Part shown: positions 1 through 10,994 of the stretch, one piece after another | How the letters are laid out: each line of letters opens with the position of its first letter | How positions within the stretch are numbered: the stretch's first letter is position 1 | From: Batkoa obscura | Taxonomy: Eukaryota; Entomophthoromycota; Entomophthoromycetes; Entomophthorales; Batkoaceae | Assembly (NCBI GenBank): GCA_030770535.1 | Contig: JASVEC010000007.1 | Location: 1,054,001-1,118,000, forward strand | Direction of reading: 5' to 3' | Length of the DNA: 64,000 nt | The notes under the pieces: model-generated | Seen by the model: only the letters and a program-made list of their open reading frames with translations | The model's database searches: none | What the model was told of the DNA's origin: nothing | Program-made: the position numbers and the translations under genes

Positions 1-462
1 TTTCTGTTTTTTATAAATTTTCCTCTATTTATGTTCAGCTAATTCGCAACTTTTTACAGCCACTGCAACTTTTTTGCAACTTAATTAACTTTTTGTTTAA
101 AATAAAATTTTCTGATGCTTTATCAAAATCTAACAATTAAGTTTAAAAAATTAATTTAATAGATAGTAGGCTATAAAAAATATTGTAAATTAAATTACAA
201 TACAGTTGCAGTAGCTTTAAAAAGATATAAATTAGTTGAGTATAACAGAGAATAAATTTACAAAAACAGAAATACTCTATACATTTGAATGTAGCATTTC
301 CAGCCTAGCTCTACCGGATTTTATTTTTGACATTGTTGGTTTATAATTTTTAGTAAAACTAGTAATTTAAAAAATTACAAACTGATAATATCAAAAACAA
401 AACCTAATAAAGCTAGGTTAAAAATGCTCCGTGTTCAATTTATTAAACAATTAAGACATTAA

Positions 463-566
463 TATGGGAGTGTTTTTTTGGCTTCATCACTTTTTTCACT
501 TTTTAAGCGCTATTTGAGTGGAAAAATTGTTAGTAAAATTGTTAAACATAAAAACATATCCCTATA
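463..566 (+). mobile_element. foldback MITE copy 1
   Basis: Copy of the ~105-bp family found ten times in the window. It starts TATGGGAGTG, contains the conserved core AAGCGCTATTTGAGTGG, and ends CATATCCCTATA. The ends are inverted repeats bounded by TA, as in Tc1/mariner-type MITEs. No coding capacity. The + strand is arbitrarily the one reading GGCTTCATCAC near the 5' end. Confidence 0.85.
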
Positions 567-905
567 TATGTATTAGAAAATAAATCCAAATTTATAGCCT
601 AAAATGCAAATAGCTGTCAGAATTTATTTTTATTTTTTACCATATATGATAAATTTGGTTATTAAAATATAATATAATAATATATTTAAACAGGAAAAGT
701 AATTATTTATATTCAGCTACAATTTAGAATAATAATAATTTTTTAGCTTAATTTTATTTTATTTTTATTTTTAAAATAAATTTTTTTGCACATTTGTTTT
801 ATATTTTATGTACTATTCACAACGTTTATATATATTTTACAAAAAAAAGTTTAGTAGCTTTAAAGTAGTAACTTTTTTTTTAATTAACTTAAAGCTTTTA
901 ATAAT

Positions 906-1006
906 TAGGGGATGTATTTTTTTGTTTAAGAATTTTACTAACAACCTTTCCGCTCAAATAGCGCTTAAAAGATGGAAAAATAATGAAACCAAAAAACACC
1001 CCCATT
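906..1006 (-). mobile_element. foldback MITE copy 2
   Basis: Same family in opposite orientation: TTAGGGGATGTATTTTTTTG at one end, the core CGCTCAAATAGCGCTTAAAA, and ACACCCCCATTAA at the other. It lies 340 bp from copy 1 in inverted orientation. Confidence 0.85.
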
Positions 1007-1734
1007 AAAAGTTTGTACTGTTCTCATTTTTTTTATAGTTTTATATTTTAACTTTTTTAAATGATTAAATTATTTTATTACATATAATAAAAAATGTAAC
1101 TTTATTTAAAAAAAACAACTTTAATTTAATAAAAACAATAAATATTAAAATTTATTACTTATTAAAATTTATTAGCTACTAAAATTAAATTATATTTATA
1201 TGAAAAAACCTTAAATAAAAAACTATTTTACATTATATAATAAGTTTCAATTTTAAAAAAATACTTATTAAATTATTTAGAAGTTATTGTGTTTTTACTC
1301 ATTCTATATTCAAACAGGATTTCAAATGGTTATAGCTTTTAATTTTGATACGTTGGAGTTAAAATATTTAAGCCGTTGTTTATTATAGTTCAAATAATTA
1401 TCTATAAATTAATAGGCACCTAAAAAATACATAAAATAATTTATCAAAATGCTAAGGAATCTTCTTCCTGTAAAACTATCTATAGGATAATTACTAAAAC
1501 TAGTCTGTAAACAAATAATCTATTTATTAATATTATTTTTTCAATAAAATCAATGGAAAAACAATATTGAGAAAAGTATGGGTTTTACTTCACTTAACTG
1601 TATAATGAGCTTTGATTAGGAATTTCCTTTAAAGGAATGCTTTTGCTTCATTAAGGTTCACTTTTAAGCGAGATGATTCTATAAGTATTTTTAATATAGT
1701 AAAATATACTGAAGGATAGCGTCAAAGTGCAAAG

Positions 1735-1925
1735 GGTTTAAATAAACGTTTTAATTTTCTATTAAAGTTTAATTCAAATGATATTAAACTAGATTATATT
1801 TGTGTTGATCTTACCAAGTCATTGAAGGTGCTTTGATCATGCTGTTTTTTAAAGGGATTTGACAACTTCATAAATCATTTGCACTTAAAGGATCATTTAG
1901 TGTTAAAGTGGAATATATGCTTTTT
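1735..1925 (+). pseudogene. short coding-like relic, identity uncertain
   Basis: About 60 codons of near-open reading with less biased composition than the surroundings, interrupted by stops. One frame contains DYICVDLTKSLKVL and then a His/Lys-rich stretch (INHLHLKDHLVLKW). The pattern loosely recalls a transposase fragment such as a MULE, but no catalytic signature is clear. This could be chance. Confidence 0.2.
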
Positions 1926-2222
1926 ATAGTAACCGCCCAGTTTCAAGGGCTAAAAATAGACGTAATTTTTTTAGTTCAATTACTTTATAATAGATGGATC
2001 AAAAGATTAAAACACTTAGTCGAAATGGTTGAATTGTATTTAATTTATTTTAATTTTCCTTGATATCGTATATTTCATTTTATCGTTTCTTTTAAATCCC
2101 TCTTTAATCCGTATATTTAAATTTTAGATTCATAGTAATTTATCAAATTTTAAAATGGCAATAAAAAAATAATTCAAAAATACAATTTATTATACGGTTC
2201 AGCTTCTCTAATAAAACAGGAT

Positions 2223-2702
2223 TTAGCTAAGTAAAAAATCTATGGAGCAATGCGTCTTGATATGCACTAAATTCTCGGTCTTTGAGGAATCATTTTCAGA
2301 AAAATTGCATTTCAAGTTACTATTTACAATTTGATTACTATTATCATCTGATGACAGGCTATGCATTGAATCTCTCCTCATATCCTTCTGCTTATTTGTT
2401 TCATAGTCGTCTTTGGCAAGTAGATCATCTACTGAAAAAACACGTTTCCTTTTGATTATTTCATTTTTAGAAGTCTGCTCCTTATTTTTGTCTTTATTTT
2501 CATTATCGTTTTTAGCTTTTGCTCGACGATTTTGGAACCATATTTGAACTGATCTAACTTGTAGTTTGGTAATAGATGATATATTTGCTATAGTTGCTGG
2601 GTTTGGTTTTGGGTTGCATTCATAAAAGGACTCTAAATGCTTTATTTGCTCCGGAGAATGGCGCAATTTTTTTCCTGGGCTATACATTTTAAATTTCATC
2701 AT
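2223..2702 (-). CDS. homeobox transcription factor A
   Basis: A 159-residue nuclear DNA-binding protein, no intron needed. A typical 60-residue homeodomain lies at about residues 9-68: Q12-L16-E17 early in helix 1, then IWFQNRRAK with W48, F49, Q50 and N51 in the recognition helix. There is no TALE three-residue loop insertion. The tail is Lys/Asn/Ser-rich with an internal FSVDDLL and an extreme C-terminus SIDFLLS. The divergent neighbour at 4719-5252 shares the pre-domain motif (P-x-K-K-x-RHSPEQIK) and the S-hydrophobic-D-x-LLS ending, so the two are paralogues, transcribed head to head across 2 kb. A second methionine at residue 2 makes the exact start slightly ambiguous. Targets are unknown. 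Confidence 0.9.
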   Translation of the reverse strand: MMKFKMYSPGKKLRHSPEQIKHLESFYECNPKPNPATIANISSITKLQVRSVQIWFQNRRAKAKNDNENKDKNKEQTSKNEIIKRKRVFSVDDLLAKDDYETNKQKDMRRDSMHSLSSDDNSNQIVNSNLKCNFSENDSSKTENLVHIKTHCSIDFLLS

Positions 2703-2780
2703 GTTATATAATTATATTTGAATAAATATTAGAAACAAATGGGATACTGTTTATTAAATAAAATAAAAGCAAAGAAAAGG

Positions 2781-2801
2781 GATTGGGTTTTACTTTATAT
2801 A
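2781..2801 (-). promoter_or_regulatory. CCAAT and TATA box of homeobox A
   Basis: On the minus strand TATATAAAG lies about 91-99 bp upstream of the ATG at 2702, preceded by CCCAATCCC. A TATA box at comparable distance occurs upstream of several other genes here. Functional assignment is inferred from position. Confidence 0.5.
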
Positions 2802-4663
2802 CTATTCGGAATTACCATCCTATAAGCAACCGATAAATAAGCTTAGTTATATTTGCCACTTTAGGAAAATTGCATTTTAAGAGAATTGTTGCTTTCCTTA
2901 CATGTACCTATTTTTACATATTTATAATAAGAATTTATCATTTTATTTCTTGTCATGCCACTTTATCACGGCTAAAAACTAGTTCTAGATAAATGTGTAT
3001 GCTAAATCTGGTATATTCTAGGATCATTTTTTGTAATATATTTTTAATTTATTTGTTTTATAAAGAGAATTTAAAAAAATTGTACCATTTACTATAAGCT
3101 AAACATTATTAGTTTTAAAATAATAAGTTGGTAATGCTTCTATTATCCCTAAAAATTATATAAAGAATTGATTATTCCAGCTGAAAGTGATCCAATAGTT
3201 TTACTCTATAACTATAAAAGTATAAAAATGAGGGTCTCCTGTTCTAAATGTGTTCAAAATTTCATAATGTCGTGTTATAAAACTTTATAAAGGAAATAAT
3301 CTATTTTTAATTTTACATTAAAAACCCAATTAAACGGCGGAATTAGTTAGTAATTAAGTCACTGTAAATTATATAAAATGCGTACTACAGATCACAAATT
3401 AACAACATAAATAGTATTTATATTAGTTGAAAAGTACATAATAGTTTATTTATCTGTAATTTTCCGAATTTTTTCGTTTATCAAAGGTAATCTAATTTTT
3501 TTGTCCTTTATACCTTGAATTTTTATCTTTATATCACTATAATGTTTCAACTACTTTGATTTTATTTTGCTAATGGAAATCGATTAACAACATAAGTTTA
3601 TTCAGGATTTTTTAAAACTTTACATTGTTATATCAATTTATCTGTTTCAAATCCCAAAAATTCACTGGTATAAAACTGGCTTCAAATAACTTCCACTTTT
3701 ATAATAAAATACGGATATAATAGATTAATTATGATGTTTTAGGTTTTTGATCTTTATGAAAGAACTAAGTAAAGATAAACAATGAAATTTTCTGTAAACA
3801 CACTGCTAGTCTTCGATCTAGTAACTACTTCCAAAGGAAAAACCAGACTGTTAAAACTATATTATTAGTAAAACATACAAGAATGTAAAAAAATGCTATT
3901 TTAATCATAAATCACAAAAATATGATATAAAATAAGGTTAACTTGAAAGGTTTAAAAGCATTAAAAATAACAAATAGTGATTTAATATCTCAAATTCTCT
4001 TCACATTTAGTTCAATATATATATAAAATCTATATGGAAGTAGGATATACCGGATATATTTTTAGCGAAATTTAAGCACATCTATAAAATTTTATAAGCG
4101 ATTTTATGTTGCAAAACTTGAAAGTTCCTAAAAGATGCACCAATAAAAAAATAATATATTATTTTTAATCTTTCTCAATTTTTATCATAAACAACTATCT
4201 CAGCTTTAAAGTATAGTAGATTAAAAGGCAATTGATAGTATATCGGAATACAATAAACTGGATACTATCGTTTATTAAATAATACATTCAATTTATATTT
4301 ACCTAAATGATAACTATATGCTCCAAACTGAGAGTTAATAAACTTTTTTAAGGTAAAAAAAGGCGAAATAAAGGTATAAGAAAATTGAGACTGCCTTTTT
4401 GAGATGTAAAAGTAATGGAACAATAAAGAAATAATTTCCCGTCTATTCCAGCTAGTTCAAGTACCTTTATAAAGTCGTTTTAATTAATAGTTGATTAATT
4501 AGTAAGTAGCAAAAATTTCAACAATAGTTTTTTAAAGCAAAGGTAATCGTCTTACTAATATGTCATAATTAATTTAAATACTTTAATAAAATTTGATGTT
4601 ACAAACAATATTTCACTATAAATGGTTAAGAACAAAAAAATTTCAACAAGATTCAGATTTTGG
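2802..4663. other. shared upstream region of the homeobox pair
   Basis: About 1.9 kb of AT-rich sequence between two divergent homeobox genes. No open frame or RNA gene is recognised. By position it holds both promoters and any shared regulatory sites. Confidence 0.5.
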
Positions 4664-4671
4664 TATATAAA
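4664..4671 (+). promoter_or_regulatory. TATA box of homeobox B
   Basis: TATATAAA lies 48-55 bp upstream of the ATG at 4719. The sequence from here to the ATG is A-rich, as expected for a short fungal leader. Confidence 0.55.
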
Positions 4672-4718
4672 GCAAATGAAAAATATTTGATGATGAACTA
4701 TTTTAAAATTAAACAATA

Positions 4719-5252
4719 ATGGATTTTACTAGAGCTAAACATTACACTACATCGACATCTTCATCCTCGGAAGTTAAAATCATGGTATATGATCCTGATA
4801 AGAAAGCAAGGCATTCCCCAGAGCAAATAAAATATTTAGAAGAATATTACCATACCGATCCTAAACCAGATGTACATGCTAGAAGTAAAATATCTGAAAT
4901 AATTAAGTTAAGCCCTAGAGCGGTACAGGTTTGGTTTCAAAACAGAAGAGCTAAATCGAAACATACGAGAAGACGAAGTGATTTAGAATTAAATGAAATG
5001 GGGGAAGAGCATATTCCAAACCGTGGTGATGTGATACCAATTTCTAATTTACTAAATGATAACACTAGATATTCAAATAGCAACCAACTAGTTATGAGCT
5101 CATCTCCAGAAAATTTAACTAGAAATATTACCTATATGCCTAGCGATATCTCTTTTTTTACTAACCATCCAACTACTAACCAATTACAGTCAAATACCTC
5201 ATCCTCTTCTGAGAAGAGGTCAAGTCTTTCTTTAGACAATTTATTGTCTTAA
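4719..5252 (+). CDS. homeobox transcription factor B
   Basis: A 177-residue homeodomain protein. The domain lies at about residues 28-87 with the usual spacing: Q12, L16, Y20, L40, V45 and VWFQNRRAK (W48, Q50, N51). A Thr/Ser-rich leader precedes it. A second possible start, MVYDPDKK at residue 22, aligns with the start of the paralogue at 2223-2702. The tail is Ser/Asn-rich, includes ISNLLND, and ends SLSLDNLLS, matching the paralogue's SIDFLLS. Role: nuclear transcription regulator, targets unknown. It is divergently transcribed from its paralogue, which suggests an inverted local duplication. Confidence 0.9.
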   Translation: MDFTRAKHYTTSTSSSSEVKIMVYDPDKKARHSPEQIKYLEEYYHTDPKPDVHARSKISEIIKLSPRAVQVWFQNRRAKSKHTRRRSDLELNEMGEEHIPNRGDVIPISNLLNDNTRYSNSNQLVMSSSPENLTRNITYMPSDISFFTNHPTTNQLQSNTSSSSEKRSSLSLDNLLS

Positions 5253-5342
5253 TTTTTATTATTAGTTTATTAGCCGCTTCATCTCATTTCTAACTTAGAT
5301 ATTCATAAATAAATATTGTTTGATGAAATTTGTTATATGTTA

Positions 5343-5376
5343 CTAATAAACTAATAAACTAATAAACTAATAAACT
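5343..5376. repeat. tandem TAATAAAC repeat
   Basis: About four head-to-tail copies of the 8-mer TAATAAAC, 90 bp beyond the stop of homeobox B. Probably a simple-sequence repeat in the 3' flank. Confidence 0.8.
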
Positions 5377-7573
5377 ATATATTTGATTTCAATGTATCAA
5401 ATCCTTTTACTTGCTATTATCTAAATAAGGTAAACTAAGCCAATGTCCAGAATTAAATTATTAAGTGGAATTAGTTGATTAATTTAGCAATTAATTATAT
5501 CAATTAATTATACAATAAATTAAAAACGCTTTATTAATTTAGAAAGCTATATAGTAACGATATTATCTCTGTTGATTAGTCAAATGTAGCATATTGGTAG
5601 GATAAGTAAGCTTAAATCTATTAGCTTTATCTATCATAATTTTATAGTATTCTGATTTTAAATTTATCCAAGTTGCCTTTTTACCAACTATATATTAGAA
5701 AAAAATATATTGCTAATAATGATTTTAGCCTGTTATATGCTTCTATGAAGTTCCTGTATTAAAGGTTAAAAACTGGTTTATAACAATTACTCTATACCTA
5801 ATGACACCACAAGAAAGTAATTTGAATTTTTTAAACCCTAGTAGTGGATACTAAAAGAAATTTTTCTCAATAAATTTTTCCAAACTCGAATATAGCAACT
5901 ATATCGACAATAATTTTTAATATTTATTTTCTAAAAATAACTCAAAGTTTAACTATAATTGTTAAAGTAATGACAATGAACTTAATACATTAATATAAAA
6001 ATTATCTTTAGATTCAATAAGATACATTAATAATCAACAACTTCTCAATACCATAAGCAATACATTTTATGCTATAGAAAGCGTACTTTAATTAGCTAAA
6101 CGATCAAATTAGGCAAGGAGTAAAAATAATATTCTTAATTCATTTTTTTATTACTAAATATGGAAATATCTTTTTTTCATTATTTGAGAATAATTTTTTT
6201 AATTTGTGTCAGTAAAAACTCGTGAAATAAAGAAATAAAAAAATTCCTGTATTAAAATAAATAATTTATTTAATTTATATTATTTTATTATCATATATAA
6301 AGCTTTTTATATTTAAATAAGCTTATACATTCTTATTGCCTATTCTTTAGCCTATTTATAGGCATTATATCAAGCTCTTGTTTGTTAATAAACCTATAAA
6401 TCCCTCCACCTCATCTCTTTTTATAGAATGACACATTGCTTGGGATGATGGCTTTAATTTCGCAGTAGCAAGGTTAAACTGTAATAAGAAAGATTGTGAG
6501 ATCTTTCTTCTCTGGCCTCTTCACCCTTTTGTTCAATTTTCTCGTTTAATAAGATATCCACTTGGGGGCTTTCGCTCTTTCAAGGATTTTTTTCAAAAAA
6601 ATAAGCATACATATGGGGGTGTTTTTTTAGCTCCATTATTTTTTCCATTTTTTAAGCATTATTTGAGTGGAAAGATTATTAGTGAAATTCTTAAACAAAA
6701 AAAGACATCCCCATATTAATTATTAAGTATAAGAATTTCATATTTCTATTATTTTAATTCTATTCTAAATTACGCAGCACATTAAGGTTTAATTTTTTGT
6801 TTAAATAGAATTTAAAATACCAGTATATACGCATTGTAGCTCAATTGCGATATTGACTCCTTTCAAAGTCATAAGGCAGAATGGAAGGAACTCCTTTACA
6901 AGGAGATCAAGTGCCCCTTTCACAAGACTAAATCCAATAAAAAGCAACTGGAGCCTCACTAAAATTTGGATGGGCCTTCGGTGGCTCTATTTTAAGCATT
7001 TCCTATTTTTTTAAATCTTTCCTCTAACCCTCTGTCTACACTTCTCTTCCGTTAGATAAAACCCAGTTTTACTTCATCTTGAATTTTTATTATTTTTAAT
7101 AAACCATATCATCTTCAGGATGAGTAATCAAAAAGTATTGAGATAACACTATTACTGTTGTAATAAAAAATATTCCATTTTGAGCAATTTGAACAAAATG
7201 AATTGCTGAAAGTTAAAGGTAAGCTATTTAAGTTAATATTTGTGCTCATTAACCTTTTTATTGGAATTATAGTTACCTATTGGTTGTCCATTCTTTTTTT
7301 AGATAATCTCTAAACAGAATAAATGATTATACTTGATTGATGCTCATTCTTATTTTTTATTAAAAATGCTTATATTAGTTTTTATAGGCAATATCTAAAG
7401 TATTTACTATAACTACAATAGTGTATGAGTATAACATGCATATGATATTCAATAAATGTTATTTTCTATAACTTGATAAAAAAGAATCAAATAATTTATA
7501 TTTAGCCAAATAATAAAAAGTAATTTAAAAATCTATAAAATTTTATTTTAATTAAAGAATGAGAACATTCAGC
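5377..7573. other. intergenic with one MITE
   Basis: No gene is supported. The stretch contains the MITE at 6612-6715 and, around 6420-6560 and 6840-7050, sequence that is less AT-rich but has stops in every frame. Confidence 0.5.
6612..6715 (+). mobile_element. foldback MITE copy 3
   Basis: TATGGGGGTGTTTTTTTAG at the left end, core AGCATTATTTGAGTGG, and GACATCCCCATA at the right end. The ends are well preserved and TA-bounded. Confidence 0.9.
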
Positions 7574-9262
7574 TTATTGATCTTTAGGTGGTTCATTAAT
7601 GATAGCTTGTTTAACCATAACTAAATGTGCGGTGATATGACAATGCATATACCAAGAGCCAGGGTTATCGGCCTTAAAACCAACAGCATACCAATCACAT
7701 GGTACTGAATTTTCAGCTACACGAGGACTTCCAATATTTTTCAAATCCTCATTTGAGATCTCATTATTAATTTTAGCACCCAATATATTGAACAGCTGAT
7801 GGGTAAAAGATCTGGTAGCATTTGTAATATTGTTTGGATATTCGATAAAAGTATCCCTATATAATGGGATTTCATCGAATGAAGCTGATTCAATATCAAT
7901 AGCTTTTCCATCAAACTCTGAGTTATATACATCAGATCCATGTCCTACAACGAAGAGAAAGCGACTATGTAAATGCTATACATGTGTTGTACAAGTACGT
8001 CCAACAGGCATATAATGTTGCAATACAATCTGAACATCATCACCTTCAGTGATTTCATAAATACCTGGAGTAGGCTTGTGGCTTCCAGCAACAACATTGT
8101 CCCATACAGTTGAATTTCTTGGCTTTGCGATAACATCATTAATGGTATAGATTGAATTTCCTTCAGGCGTAGTTGATGGAATTACATTTAATATAATTTC
8201 TTTATTTGCCTTTTTAGGAACTGGATAATAATGAGAGCTGAGTCCTTTGTTATACCACTTTGATGTAAATAATTGGGATTCTACCCAACGGTTGAATGGT
8301 CCAGTAGGAGTTGGTGGAGTAGTTGAGATTCTTTTTAATGCATCAGCACTTTCTGCACCATCATAATGAAGGATAGCAACACCATTGTTAGGGGTAATAG
8401 AGCCACCGGTAACCTGAGTATAAGCATAGTAATTATCAACCTGTTGATTAGTTTCCATAATGACTGAGTATCTTTGCCCAGGCCCAAATTCAACATGATC
8501 AACTTCAACGGGTTCAATAATAGTACCATCAGCTTCAATTAAAGTAAATTTGTGTCCTGGGATACGGAAACTGAGGAACGAAAGTCCATTAGCAGCAATC
8601 AAACGTAATCTATATCTTTTGTTTGGCTTTACGTTAATAACATTATATCCATTATTAAATGGTACAGTAGAATTATCAGCACCTTTAGTATCCCATACTT
8701 TATAAGTCATACCATTAGTCAAAATACTATCAGATGGTCCAACAAATCTAAAAGGAACACTCAGTAATCCTTTGAGTAATTCATCACTTGGTTTATGCCA
8801 TAATTCGGATAGCATTACTAATCTTTCTTCATCATATCTATATCTTGGGTCAAACTTTACTACATCATTCCAAATTTCTTTTTTGTCTTGTACAATTAAA
8901 GCACCATAAGCATGCTCAGCATCTAATCCAGTATGAGCATGATACCACCAAGTACCAGATTGATCATTCACTTTGTAAGTATAAGTATAATCTTGATTTG
9001 GTTTAATAGGTGGAGAAGTAACGTAAGGTACACCATCTGAATTTACACTTCCATTTTGAGTAATACCATGCCAATGAATAGAAAAATCTTTATGAAGTCT
9101 ATTGCGTACTTTTACAACGATAGTATCACCAGTAGTAGCGTTAATGGTAGGACCAGGAAATTGACCATTGATAAGGATACCATCAATAGCAAAGTTATCA
9201 GGAGCTACTCTACCTTCCTTGATTTCTCAATCGAAATTTAAGATGGTAGAATGAATAGAATA
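7574..9262 (-). pseudogene. laccase-like multicopper oxidase, broken
   Basis: One continuous minus-strand frame encodes a laccase/ascorbate-oxidase-type enzyme, normally a secreted oxidase using four copper atoms. All copper regions are visible: L1 FSIHWHGITQ, L2 GTWWYHAHTG, L3 TTH-V-stop-HLHS, L4 WYMHCHITAH. Two in-frame stops interrupt it. One is TGA at 9227-9229, where family members carry an aromatic residue (LNFD-stop-EIKEGR). The other is TAG at 7976-7978 inside the L3 copper motif. Both would arise from TGG by one G-to-A change. No signal-peptide exon is recognised upstream. The region after the L4 histidines (HLVMVKQ) lacks the usual G-L/M axial-ligand context. The frame is otherwise undisrupted, so decay is recent. 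Other genes here end in TAG, so a read-through code is unlikely. Confidence 0.8.
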
Positions 9263-10947
9263 GTTTAATGTTCAGCCTTTATTTGGTATTTGTACTTTTT
9301 TAAAACTAAAATAAGCTATTTTAGTTCAATCACCACACTATAGTTGTATTCAATATCTCAGAAGTAGATTAATAAAGCGTAGTGCCCCTTGTGTTGTTCT
9401 TCCTTCTAAATTAAACGTCTCATTAAAATCTATTGAACAGAAGCTTAAACTACTATAGTTAGAAACTCATATAACTTTGTATCTCTTTTCCAAATTTTCT
9501 CATTATATTGTATGCTATCTGTTTTTTGTCAGATATTCTTAACATAATATAAAAGCGAGCTATCCAAATATTTGTAATAATAATGGCTCTTGTATTATTT
9601 TTTAATTATTCTTTAAATAACCATACCATAGAGATCTTTAAAACTTATAGTAAATTTATATTTGTATCTAAAATTATTAGCGAATTCATTTATAATAAAG
9701 ATAAAGAATTTAGCAAAGTTTATTTTAGTATATGAGAGCATTGTACTTTAATATAGGTGTAGCGTTCAATTTTATAACTAGTCTATGGTTTATATCAAGA
9801 TTAATTTTGAATTCTTATAATTCAACATCCAGAAGGTTGGTTGTATGTTTATTAGAATGTAGTTTCAAGTTTGTGTAAAAGGATTAGATTTTTTAATAAA
9901 ATTTGAATTTGTTTAAATATTGATTTAAATAAAAGTTCAAATTAAATACGTTTTTATTCCTGTTTAACCTAAAATTAATATATAAAAGTATAAGGTTTTG
10001 AAGATTTTAAAAGTAGCAATTAATTCAATTAAACTTAGATTAATATTGTTGTTTGCATTTAACCTTAGTTTATAATAAACGCTTTAATTTTGTGCATCAA
10101 TATTTTTTTAAATAAAAATTCTATGATATTAATAGTTGTAAATACATAAATAACTTCACGAATTTATTGACAGTAAAACTACTTATAAAATTATTTTTTA
10201 TCCTCCATAATAAAAATAAAAATAAAAACAAAATAAAAATAAAAGGATTTGTTTTGTTAATTTTGTACAAATCGGAATTGCCCTAACCACTTCGAGTATC
10301 GTGGACGAACAATGGTTATCAAATTTCTGAAGATCAAAATTCGATTGTGACGAACGTTGTTCGTATATGATTTTTTAGAGCTACGTGCCTATAACAGTTT
10401 TTATTTAATCAATCCAATAGCTTTAATCGGAATCAGAAATAGACCTCTTAACAAGTAACGTGCAACAAATTTCTTAATCAAACATAATTTTTTAGGCTAT
10501 TCGATACTCAAAGGGTTAAATGTAAGAGATTTTGCTGTTCTGCAAACGTACGTTGATTAGCTGTCCATTTGGGAAAAATAATTTACACCCTAAGATACAA
10601 ATTAGCACAATAGACGAATAATTGACTATAAGAATTATCACAATTTAGTGCTTATTCAAACTAAAATAGCTGAATAGAATTCCAATAGAGACAGTTTATT
10701 GAATTTATTGGCCATTAATTTCAAGCTATAAAACTACTTAAACATTTTCAATATGTATTTATTATTTAGAACAATAGCACTAATAATTTCTAATGAAAAA
10801 CAAAAAAACCTTTAAAGGTATTTGTCAGTCTACTTTCCTTTACTTTGAATATATTGATATTAATATTAATATTTCCTCAACCAAAATCACCATTTTTTCT
10901 GATTGGACGATTGAAAAATTATTGTATTTCAAACATCTATCAAATCG
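9263..10947. other. intergenic between laccase relic and duplication
   Basis: No gene found. The right end (10830-10947) is the likely promoter of SZT2 copy A. It has TTCCTTTACTTT at 10835-10846 and an inverted CCAAT box (ATTGG) at 10902-10906, both with counterparts upstream of copy B. Confidence 0.5.
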
Positions 10948-10994
10948 ATTTTAAAAAAAATCGTAGCCTAATTATTCTTTAACAAAAAAACGTA

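Larger units (their letters stand above)
1..2222. other. intergenic, AT-rich
   Basis: No convincing gene is visible. The stretch holds two foldback MITE copies (463-566 and 906-1006) and a short coding-like relic near 1735-1925. The rest is AT-rich sequence with stops in all frames. A 66-codon open frame at 808-1008 runs through a MITE and is not a gene. Confidence 0.6.

Noticed and set aside
6835-6900. GTAGCTCAATTGCGATATTGACTC, tRNA-like wording
   Set aside because: No acceptor, D- or T-stem can be completed around it and no B box is present.
7976-9229. Possibility that TAG or TGA is read as an amino acid in this organism
   Set aside because: SPRY gene 1 and homeobox C end in TAG at natural protein ends, and long genes here avoid in-frame TGA; a broken gene is simpler.
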